64,000 bases of DNA, taken from the NCBI RefSeq assembly GCF_010389155.1, contig NC_057762.1, positions 32,548,055 through 32,612,054 of the forward strand, in the 5' to 3' direction. Positions within the stretch are counted from its first letter, which is position 1. Every line of letters begins with the position of its first letter. The position numbers were made by a program, and so were the translations under genes. Below the pieces are notes generated by a model. It was not told where the DNA came from. It saw nothing but the letters and a program-made list of their open reading frames with translations, and did not search any database. Shown piece by piece: positions 35,833 to 47,141 of the stretch. Origin of the DNA: Erigeron canadensis (lineage: Eukaryota; Streptophyta; Magnoliopsida; Asterales; Asteraceae).

Positions 35833-36691
35833 TATTTATAATCTATATCTTTTATAGTCTTGAGAGTTTTTAATGTTTACTCATGGAATATAATTATGCG
35901 TAACAAAAAATGAAATTAAGAAAAAAAAAAAGACCGATATCAAGTTTCCAATTAAGTTTTCAATTTTCAGACATCCTTGTGGCCATATTACAGCCTTACA
36001 GATTTCAAGTTCAAATTTTTTTTAAATGCATATCTAGAGAAGACTACACACATTAAAATTAAATCAGTTTTTCTGGAACCAGAACTGAAAATTCATTATC
36101 CAGACTCGAAATGTAAAAAGAAATGTTGATAAGTCTTAAAGTAGAAGGATAGAAAATGTAATTTTTTAATATAATGAATCTTCCAATTGGATTTAGATGA
36201 ATTGATTAAAAAACCAATAAAACATGGTGAAGTAAGCAAGGCAAACAAGAATGGCTTGATTCCACGTCGATAACCTCTCTTTGGGTGCGCATTACGCCAT
36301 TTTTATTTTCCATTAAAAATATATAAATGAATAAAAAAGTAAACTCTCATTTTCAATAAGTTGTACTTCGCGCATTATATATTGCACTCTCATTTCCATA
36401 ATATATATACAGTATTATTTCCATTGGACGGCATTTTATTACTACAACTTTGTAATAAACTGACTTAATTTACATGTTTTTTCCTTGTATGCAACTATGA
36501 CTACAAAACAAACACATACGAGTACTATTTAGTATATATATGTATATTGTATGATGATCATTGTTTTCATCTATGTTTGGTGCCGTGACTGAATATCGAT
36601 ATCGACGTTGTTTCTTGGTTTGTTTCTATTTTCGGACGTTTTGAAGTTTTTGTTTTTGTTTTTTTTTTTTTGAAAATTAAAGAAGAGAAAG

Positions 36692-39600
36692 ATGGTGGTG
36701 AAGAAAGGAGGAGGAGGAGGAGGAGGAGATAGTGAAAGTTGTTGTAGTAGTAGAGCTTCTGAGGCGTGTCCGGGTGGAGCGGTTGGGAGTCGAAAAAGGA
36801 GACCGAAAGTCGAGGTTTATGAAGAAGTGTTGAGGAGACTAAAGGAGAGTGATTGTTTAGAAGCTTGTCAACCTGGTTTTGAACATCAGTTATGGTCTCA
36901 TTTTAACCGTCTTCCTGTTAGGTAATTAATTTTTTTTTACATATTATGTTGTTATATGTAAAGTTATAGTAATTATTATATATATATAAGTTTTGGCAAA
37001 TTTGAATTTATTTTTTTTTGCAACTTTCTTTTTGTGATTGTTATATGATTACTATATATATAGGGCCTCAAAAATGTTAGGGACTCGAATTTTAGTACTA
37101 GAACTGGCAGTGGCAGCCCTAAGAATCTAAGTGCCTAGAACGAACGTGAAAAAAGGCCCCAACGTACTCCAGGAGAATTCAAAATACAAACGCTTTTTTT
37201 AATTGTGTAATAAGATCATTTTTGCATATAACCACTAAATTTAACTTGTGAATGTTAAGAAGAAGTTCTGTTAGAGTTAGGTAGTTTGATTAATTTTAAA
37301 GTATAATGGATAAAGGCAAAACTATGAATAGAGGAAAAAGCAAAGATATATGCTACTGTTGGCCTCCAAATTTGATGGAAATTACTATTTATTATGAATA
37401 ATGTTGTGTTAACTTTTACAATGATTACTAGAAATGGAAAAATTGTAGTTTTGAAGTTAAAGCAAAAGTTTGAAGTCAAATTAGCAATTAAGAATAGTAT
37501 TTCTGGCCTTATACTTTTTACTCAAGATGAAAAGTCATTGAATTAATTTGGTGGTAAACTTGTCATTTTCAAAATAATTCACAAATTATTTTAGTAGTTG
37601 TGGAGATTTTATTGTTGGGATCTTTAGTCAAAGAGAAGATTCTAAAGTATCTTCAACAGTAGAATCATTAAGTTACTCCCTTAAGAAACCTGTAATTAGT
37701 TAATTTGAAAGCAGTTAATATCAAGGGATACGATGACCCGTTCCGGGATATACTATTGGTTTTAACGGGCTGCTGACAACTTAGTTAGCTTTTTGAAATC
37801 TCTGTACTACGGATAATTCTCATATTGCATGTTTTAACATACTGTTTTGGATCCACTAATATATTAAATTCGTTGCAGATATGCATTGGATGTGAATGTT
37901 GAGAGGGCACAGGAAGTCCTAATGCACAAAAAGTTACTGCACATGGCACATGACCCGACTACTAGACCAGCATTTGAAGTCCGCCTTATTCAGGTATATA
38001 AGAAGGGTTCCAACCTGACTTTCAAACTCAAAATTTTTAAACATCCAAATGAGGTTTGCCTGTCAACGTTCCTGCAGCTTCAATCTAGTGTCGATGAAAA
38101 TGATGATGACTCTACTTCAAGCTATACAAGGATGAAAGACGCTCTAGTTTCAATCCATCCAGGAAGGTATAGGCATGGTTTTGAATAATGGGTTAGCTAT
38201 CTTTCAAAACACGAGAGTTTTGTAATGAATACCTATTTCTTGTGATTTCAGCAGCACCCTTCCACTACCTGCATTTGGTCAGTCGTCAAATCTTGAATTT
38301 GCTTTTGAGGCTGGAAAATCAAGTATGCAAGGTGGAAATGGAGTTATGAGTGCCAACCAGCACTTGTTTCGGTAATTTTCTGAAAGGTTTGATTCTATTT
38401 ACGTCTTCAAGTCTTTTGTGTGTGGTATAATATATAGTGTAAATAACAATCATGACGCATTCACCATGTATGAGTCGATTCAGGCTGTAGTTTATCTCTA
38501 ACGGGTCAAATGGGTAAACTAATATTAGTAGCTTAAACACAATAAATCATCCAAAGTGTACTTTAAATGCATAAATCCTCCTAAATCATTTTAATAAAAA
38601 ATCTTGTTATTACTGAAGTAAAATACTTTTTACAATCGTAGTGGACAAATTTCAGGTCAACCTACCCCATACCAAAAATAATCAGATTTGACCCATTCGT
38701 TATCCAAACTCCTGCCAGGAAGCAAGTTTACTGTCTCTTGTAAACATGTGAACTGATATTCAGTATTTTATTCTCAGATTTAAGGCAAGCATGAAACAAG
38801 TTGTTCCACATGTGGGCTGGGAAATTCTATATTACCTTGATGAAATTAGATTATATGCCCTGCCCTCAAAATTTACTAAAAGTCCATATTCCATAATGTG
38901 TTTGTTTAATTGGGGTCTGGAGTGTGTTATTGATTTCTTGAACTTCTTACAATGATGTGATGTAACAAGATTTTTAATCCTGTAGGCCAATGCATGAAAT
39001 TACAGTTTCAACAAATGATAAGCCTAAACTCCTATGTAAGGTAACTAAAACTATCACCTTTTTACTTACACATACAGCTATATATGCTATTGAAGTTGCA
39101 GTTTTGTTATGTATATACCTTTGAACATACAAAAGTGACCTAAGGATTTGAAAATATTGTCTCTTTTCTTTGTGTTTTGTATTCAGTTGACTTCACTGCT
39201 CTCTGAGATAGGTCTGAATATACAAGAAGCACATGCTTTTTCAACAACCGATGGCTACTCGTTGGATGTCTTTGTTGTTAATGGTTGGCCATACAAGGTG
39301 CTTGATTTCACCATATCTAGTTAACTAATATCTTTAAAGAATTCTACAAAACTAGATATCAATCATGTATTCAGGATTAAATTGATAAGAATGAAGATAT
39401 ATGTTTTCCTATATTTTTAGGAAACCGAGAAACTCAGAGATGTATTGGCAATGGAAATACCGAGGGTTGAGGTATTCACCTGCTACCTTTTGGCACCAAT
39501 GCATATTTTTGTGATGGATGTGGCAAAACGGTCCCATTTGCATAACAACGGGTCAATTAGGTTGTGTTTATCTAAAATGAGTTTGTTTTCTATCCCAAAT

Positions 39601-42297
39601 GGATCAAGTTAAATATATAGGTAAGGTGAACATGTCAAATGATTCAAATGAGAAACACTCTAGTTCGGTAAATAATTTTATTCGAAGGATCATTAATGAA
39701 GTGATTTTGCTTTGGTAATCATAATTCACCCATAAATTTTGAGTAATTACAAAAATATTACTCCGTAGTATGGGCAAAAGATTAATTGGGAATCAACACA
39801 GCTGGTCTCCACCCGTACTAATAAACGAATCGCTTGAAGTTGTTACCCAACCCGCCCATCTTGCCACCATAACATTTGCAACATATATTTTGTTTCTTAT
39901 ATGCTAAGATCACTGCAGGAGATACCTGGGTCAAAAAAGTCACAAGCGTTTCCTTCTAAAGAGTTGGAGATTACAAAATTTCAAGAAAGTCTTACGCTAC
40001 CTGTGGATGTGACTGATGTTTGGGAAATTGATCTTAAGTTGTTAAAGTTCGAATATAGAATTTGTGGCGGATCGTATGGGGATTTGTAAGTTTGATTTTT
40101 TTTACTGAATATGTATTATGTGACAAGTTTTGACCCACTTATATTCAAAAGGTTCTATTGGGTTATGGTTAACCTATACCAAACCAAATGGGTTTAGCGA
40201 AATTAAGCAAAATAAGAAAAGGATCAAATGGGTCAAGTACGTGAAACTGGTCAAAATCATGTGAAATATATCCATTTGCTAAAACCTTTTAAGTTGTCTT
40301 CTTTACAGAAATGAATTTATTTGCAAATACCTTTTACAGTTTAATACAGTTGCAATCATAATTAGCACATCGATTATTAATGAAAAACATTTTATGAGAA
40401 GGAACAAATTAAAAAGTGTTTGTGGGTTAGGCCGACCTGAGTTGCACAAAAAACTACATGCTTTGACCCATCCAACATGCCAAATCCGCCCATTTGCCAT
40501 CCTTTTACCAGAAGTTCAATATAGATTGTCTAATATTATTGCCTTATACAGGTACAAAGGCATATTTTGTACTCAGGACGTGGCTATCAAAGCTCTCAAG
40601 GAAGAGTATTTAAATGAAAATGTGCAGAGAGAATTCGCTCAAGAAGTCTATATAATGAGGTTTGTTAAATTCATTTCCTATTTGTGGACTGTTTGTTGAT
40701 ATTTGATGCTCTAAGTTGAACACGTTCATTGTCTCTGTGAAGCCTAAATTTCTTTTTCTGACAGGAAAGTACGGCACAAAAACGTTGTGCAATTCATCGG
40801 TGCATGTACAAAACCTCCAAATCTTTGTATCGTTACCGGTAACTCTGAATAATTCCTTAATACCTTACATGACCCATATTTTGTTTGCTTTTATAGTATG
40901 AGCTGCTCGGTTTTTAGTCTAATCATTTCTTTGATGTGAAGAATTTATGGCAGGTGGAAGTTTGTATGACTTCCTACATAACCAAAGAGGTCAATTTGAT
41001 GTTCCAACTATACTCAAAATAGGAATTCACGTTTCGAAGGGAATGAACTACTTGCACGAAAATAATATAATTCATAGGGACCTTAAGAGTGCCAACCTGT
41101 TGATAGATGAAAATGGGGTGAGCAAAAGTAAACTTCCACTTGGAATTATAATATGTTATTGTTATTTCGACCCAATGATTTAACAATGGTCATTTGGGTA
41201 TGCTTTACCTCTAACATATCAAATACTCTATAATAGCTAAAAGGGGAATGGGTCAAATAGGCCGAAGCAATTAAAGTCTCCCAAGTTCTGTTTTAAAATG
41301 AAGGGCAAATGCTACAGAATAACAACTGTTTTTCACGAATGTCCGCCTAGGTAATAAGTATTTTTTTAATTGTCAATGTGGGTAATTATGGGGGTCAAAA
41401 GAGACAGTGAGGTGAAATTTTAAATACCTCCATGGACTATATAAACCATTGATTATCTAGGTGGACATTTGAGAAAAGTTAATGGCCATATTGTAACATT
41501 GTTTCCGAAATCATATTTTATTTGCATTAATTGAGAAAGAAAAAGGTTAGAAATCGATAAATATGGTGTATGTAGGTCATCCTGGCCTTGCCTTTTTCGT
41601 TGGGTAGTAAACAATGATCCGTTTCTACCATTACCCAACCCACCCATACTGTCACCTCTTATTAATCTACATATATGCATAATTAGTGGCTACATTTATA
41701 GTAACAAGAGATACGTATATTAATAGTGCTCGTCCAACAAACATATTTCCCCAAAGATATATGTTTGACTTCTGATTAAGGCCACTTGTTTTCTGGCAGA
41801 TTATTAAGGTTTCTGATTTTGGTGTTGCTAGAGTGCAAAGTAAGTCCGGTGTTATGACTGCAGAGACTGGAACTTATCGGTGGATGGCTCCTGAGGTTAG
41901 TTGATACTAAATAGGCATTATAAGATGGATTTTTTCAGCAAAAAAATATATATATAGATACTATATGAAATTCAGATGATATCTATGAGGGATAAGTGTT
42001 CGAAAATGCATTAGATTTTAGTTCAAAGTCTATTATATGTTTTCAGATTAGAATGCTTATATTTTGTGTATCTTAGTTGCAAATATTGCTACTGTATGTA
42101 TTTAGTGGTACTATTGCTGACGTGTGTCATACATAAAAAGCCGCCTCATCAGCAAACGTATCATCAAATACATACAATAGCAATATTTGAAAACTAGGTA
42201 CATACGAAATATGATTAAAATTTGGACACGTGCTATTGATTCTGGACAGTAGTTAGATACGTTATAAAACACTTATCCCTGTCTATGATACTCTTTA

Positions 42298-42328
<31 letters not shown>

Positions 42329-43482
42329 TTTGTATTTTGTACTAAGTTGCAACCAAAAAGCATATCCTTTATTTTTTATGAAAGCTATTAGTGGGTGTTT
42401 GAATCTAAAGGGAAGCCATGATAAATAACTTAGAGTGATCAGAAAAATCTGATTATAACTTTTTAATACTTTGATGCTGGTTCTTATTCTTCATTTTGCA
42501 ATTATCACTTTGAATGCATACCTCAATTAGTCAATTACTTTAATATTATTATTCTTTATTTCATGGAAGGTTATTGAACACAGACCTTACGATCACAAAG
42601 CAGATGTCTTCAGCTTCGGCATTGTCTTGTGGGAGTTGTTAACATCGAAGGTTTAACCATCTTTAGTCCTTTCTTGTGTATTAAACTGAAATATATTCTC
42701 GATGGAATGCATCTTTAATAATCATTTTGTTATTGGTTGACATGGCAGCTTCCTTATGCTAACATGACTCCACTTCAGGCAGCAATAGGTGTGGTTCAGA
42801 AGGTATATTCCGTAACTTAAGCTTAGAAGTTGGATATAGAAATGTTCTTTTTTATAAAGATATCTACTTAAATCCTAGGGTTTAAGGCCAGTAATCCCTA
42901 AGCACACCCATCCAGAGATTGCAGAATTACTTGAACGGTGTTGGCAGCAAGACCCATCTCTGAGGCCAGAGTTCTCGGAGATCATCACAATCTTGTTGCA
43001 TTTGTGTACGATGGTAAGTAACAATCTCAATAAGTACATGGCTTTCATTTTTTTTTCTCTTCCAGATTTCATTTTACATACTAATAACATGTTCCAATTT
43101 CAACCCGCGTACTTAGAAAAAGAGTCTTTCTGAGTTGTGTTGTCTCAAAGAGGTCAAATTGACCAGACAAAAAAGACAGCTAGGACTGGAGGGAACGGGC
43201 CAAATTTGTTCAGCGTGTCAGACGGGTTGAAAGTTAACAAAAGTCTAATAAACGATTTACATTGAATTTTTGATAATATAAATCATATAATAGATGTTTA
43301 AAGTAATGGTCAAGTGTTTGCAGGTCAACCTAGCCTCTTCGACCCTTACTTTAATGATTGTTATCCAACTCATCCTATTTTGCCACCTCTAATAATTATA
43401 TTTTGCTATACAGGTAGAAGTAAAAAGATCTATCAAGAGAAGAAATAGCTTGGAAGGTGTCTCTCGACCAGATGATGTATGA
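36692..43482 (+). CDS. ACT-domain Ser/Thr/Tyr protein kinase (STY8/17/46-like), 576 aa
   Basis: Raf-like dual-specificity kinase. Arabidopsis STY8/17/46 phosphorylate plastid transit peptides in the cytosol, a known family role. Sixteen exons: 36692-36921, 37879-37993, 38078-38166, 38252-38371, 38986-39040, 39187-39297, 39421-39471, 39919-40085, 40552-40659, 40765-40838, 40942-41117, 41800-41895, 42570-42650, 42749-42802, 42879-43013, 43414-43482. A Gly run near residue 6 is coded by a (GGA)n repeat. ACT domain about 185-257 ([20 protein letters not shown]). Kinase: P-loop GGSYG 307-311, VAIK Lys326, HRDLKSAN with Asp420, DFG Asp438, APE 462-464, then [19 protein letters not shown]. All catalytic residues are intact. 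Exon 11 must begin at 40942 to supply the hinge EFMAGG; an in-frame AG 12 bases later would delete EFMA. Exon 4 has a CAGCAG tandem acceptor. Confidence 0.95.
41989..42279. mobile_element. Foldback MULE-type MITE in kinase intron 12, 291 bp
   Basis: The ends GGGATAAGTGTT and AACACTTATCCC are a perfect 12-base inverted repeat. The flanks are TATCTATGA (41980-41988) and TGTCTATGA (42280-42288), 8 of 9 alike. The interior also pairs (CAAATATTGCTACTGTATG with CATACAATAGCAATATTTG). Confidence 0.8.
42303..42331 (+). repeat. Poly(T) run in kinase intron 12
   Basis: An almost uninterrupted T-run of more than 25 bases just behind the MITE. No function inferred; length is likely unstable. Confidence 0.8.
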
Positions 43483-46400
43483 TTACCACATTTCTCCCCA
43501 ACTTGAATGGCCCGTTAAGTTTCTAGAGTAACATTGTAGGTAAACTACGCGACTTTGATGACTCCACATTGTCATCATTAATCTAGAATGTTAGTTGTAT
43601 ATTCGATCATCTATACCATTTCTCTCTAGTCTTGGAAATGCAACATAAAAATATACGACCTTTGACCGGAGAGCAAGCTCAAGTAGTTCTTAAGGGAGTT
43701 TTTACCATCCTTGTAAAAGCTGTTAGTTTGATAAAATAAACACATAAATAGCATATACGGATAAATGTTTTGTATTTATCAAATATCATGTCGATAAGTT
43801 TGATTGTAACATATTGATACATAACAAGTTGATTATAACAGAAAAGAATGATAACACGACGATAACACAGAGATATAGAAGTTGTATGATAAAAGATAGT
43901 GCTGATATAGCTCCAGTAGCTCCCTATTCTAAATTAAAGCCCTGGTAGCCCTAGTTCCTTAGAACAATTAACTAAAAGACTCCACGGCCTAAACAATTGG
44001 ATGTCAACCTTATTTAAAAAACCACCAGACAAAGTCCTAACTTATCTTCCAAGACATTACTCGTATTATAATTAATTATTTATCAAACCGACACTTAACC
44101 CCCTTTCTTTCTATTGTAACTTCTGATCTATATCACATATTTAAAAGTTTTTACATTTGAATTGAATCTGATTTGACTTTAAGCCCAAAGGTAGACACAT
44201 TATGCCTGGTGTTACTTTTGGCGGGAGAAGTGGCTAATGGAGGAACCTTTCACACGTTAGTATAATTAGCTAATCTCAAGTTACTGTGTAATTAGTAATT
44301 AGTAAATCATCTTTGGACAATTTAAGGGTTTCCATAGTACTGGAGTAGCCATTGTGATAAACTGATAATGAAGTTATATACATACATTGTAACGGAAACA
44401 GGAAAGAAGTTATTAAGAAAGAAGTTATTGGAAATGAGAATGATGTAATTCAAGTCTTTGATGAACTCAAGGAACTTTGGTCCTAATAGTATGTGTGGTG
44501 GCCACTAAAGTTGTGGGTTCAGCTCTTAAAATAGACAAAGTTGGTGCATTATGTGGTATTAATTTGCCTTAAGAAAAAAAAAACATCATTCAAGAACTCT
44601 ATGACGCATTTATCTTTTTAGTTAGAAAGATGAGTTTAAAATCTAATCACTTTCAAAGAGATTACGAACGAAAATTTAAAAGAGGTTTAGATTGTTCTAA
44701 CCGAAAACCCTCTTGAATGCATATTTATTTGGCTAAGTTGCAAGAATTAACTAACAATTTTATCAAAAGCAAGTTTAAAATACACAGTTGTTATCTTCTC
44801 CAAAATCTAAAAAAAGATATATTCACGTATATGAATGATAACATCAATGACGGGATGATACTTTTTTTTAGAACGGCCAACAAATTTCATTATAAATCTA
44901 GCAAGAAACAGAGAAATATTACAATACAAAAGTAAACCGGATGATACTTGATAAGCAAAACAAAGAACATTTCTTTTTTAAGTGAAGAAATAAAATAAAA
45001 TGCTGCAACCAACATGTGAGACACGCATTGGCAACATGTTGGTTTATATATTGGAAGTTAAAGATGATTAATATCTGGAGAAAACAGTTAGTATAACATG
45101 TTCATTAAACATGAGTTTGTTTCATATAAATATACATTTTATCGATTTATTTTAGTAAATCAAAGGATCACAAAAAATGGGACGAGACTGTTCTTGATTC
45201 TACAGTAATCATCCATTTTAATGTCAGATGATTTACTTCAGAACAAGAGATTTCGGGTTAAGATTCAATGAGGATTTAGCAGTTGCACCCAGACTCACTT
45301 GTGATGGTCTAGAGGAATCACCCCTCAGTATATTCAGTACTTATACTTTACCCGGCTTTTTCCAGCCAAATTACATAACGATCTTTCCTTAATAGTTGGC
45401 CCATTTCCATTTAAACTATAGCTCTTGCCAAAAAAAACATCTATCCGTCAAAAGGTACAACGATGCATGCTTTATCTAAGCATAACTTTGGTCACAAGTA
45501 CTCTACGCATAGATCAAATTCTTTGCCTTGAATTAGAGTTGAAAAGATTTGAATTCTCTAAATCAAGATTTCATGATACCTTCAGGCGTCGAGTAAATTC
45601 AAAATACTTTTCTAAGAAAATGAATCTAGACGATTCAATATTTTATCCTAGAGTTTTCAATCCCAATTTCAAACATTATTCAGGCATACTAACATAAAAA
45701 TTCACTAAATATCTGTTTTTTTTCTGGTGATGACGTTGACTGGTAAGTGGATATATATATATATATATATATTATATAAAAAATTCAAAAGGTTACAACA
45801 AATGTCATGCATCATTCGTAAGTAGATTAGCTGGTTATGATGTTTTGTTCTCACATTCTCATAAAATGCCATGGTAAAGACCCTGATCATTACCATCGCC
45901 ATCAACTACAAAAGTAAATTGAAATATCCATAAAACATCACAATGTATGTAATGTAACCCAATACTGAGGCTGCCAATATCCTATTAAGCTTGACCCTGA
46001 CGGCATAACTCAAGCTTAATTCTCTCTAGATATCTTATTAAATCATATAGAGCTTGTTCAGAGTTCAAATATCTGAATTAACATCATGAATGTTTTGAAA
46101 GCCTGGTTTGTAGTTTACTATTTCTATCTACATTAAAAACATGTTCGTTTGTTTTGTTTGAACACCAACATATAAAGATCTTGCTCATAGGGGCATATCT
46201 ATCCGGAGAGAGGGTAATCTAGATCTTGATTCACTACTTCGTCTTATTAACATGGACCAACGACCAACCATATCTTCTTGACAACTAACATGGGCACACT
46301 TATTTTTCTTTAACAAAAACATTCAATCTTATGTTCTTGTCAAACAAACACACAGATGTGGAAACCATTTATCTTTGCTCTAGAGTGAGTCCATTTTGCA

Positions 46401-47141
46401 GTTCAGCATGTTCAGACGACCATTTCTGAGACAATTAACAGAAATACGTTGAACCTAACTGAATTCCTACTAATGTTTCCTATTTCGATCCATGTTGTAC
46501 AACCCAGAATCAAATGTAACAACCCAAATTGAAAGTATCAATTCAATTATAAAAACTAAGAAAATGTATGTCCATTGTTAATATGATTGACACTGTAGAT
46601 GTGAGCCCCAATAATAGAGACCAGTCAAAGTCTAGGCATGTGGAGGTGAGTTGCAAATAACAATGACAAGTTATAACTTTTATCTCCATCTTTTCAAACA
46701 ACCAAGTTATTACGGTGGGTAGCTAAAAAGAAAATTCGTATAAAATTGCCTTATACAAAATTAGATTGCTATTGTAATAACAAGGCCCTTCTCTTCAAAA
46801 TTGAAACAGTTACCCACCCGCCAATTGTGCTACCTCTGGAGTCTAGACAGTATAGAACATTTACTACTACATTCATCAGACAACATAAGATGCAACCTAG
46901 CAACTAAATTTTCCATTAAATCAATAGCTGGACTACAACGGTAAAAAAAGGGATGAGGGCAACACATAAGAAGCAACCTACGAACTATTAGGTGGAGATG
47001 CTATTGGGGTATGAAAAGTGGACCAAAATTTCAACAGGGGATACATCCTGTTGGTTTTCCGCTAGACAGATGAATTTAACAAAGGAAATAAATAAAGAAT
47101 GAGTTAGTTGGTTAAAACAACATATACAAAATTAGAAGCAT
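43483..47141. other. Spacer between convergent kinase and sulfotransferase genes
   Basis: No gene seen. It contains the kinase 3' region, an (AT)n run at about 45752-45772 and, near 44866-44935, a word 'AGAACGGCCAACAAATTTCAT' that resembles the ends of dispersed plant repeats. A partial 'GGGTCAAA' family end lies near 46800-46840 (CCACCCGCCAATTGTGCTACCTCT). The open frames at 44717 and 45425 show no family. Confidence 0.55.

Larger units (their letters stand above)
30666..36691. other. Spacer between PLD and kinase gene starts
   Basis: Divergent promoters at both ends. A GC-richer patch at about 30745-30850 directly upstream of PLD may be 5' leader. Two SINE-like copies (31050-31365, 34387-34670), one MULE-type MITE (35650-35832) and long AT-rich stretches fill the rest. 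No coding region recognised; the short open frames here lack family resemblance. Confidence 0.6.
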
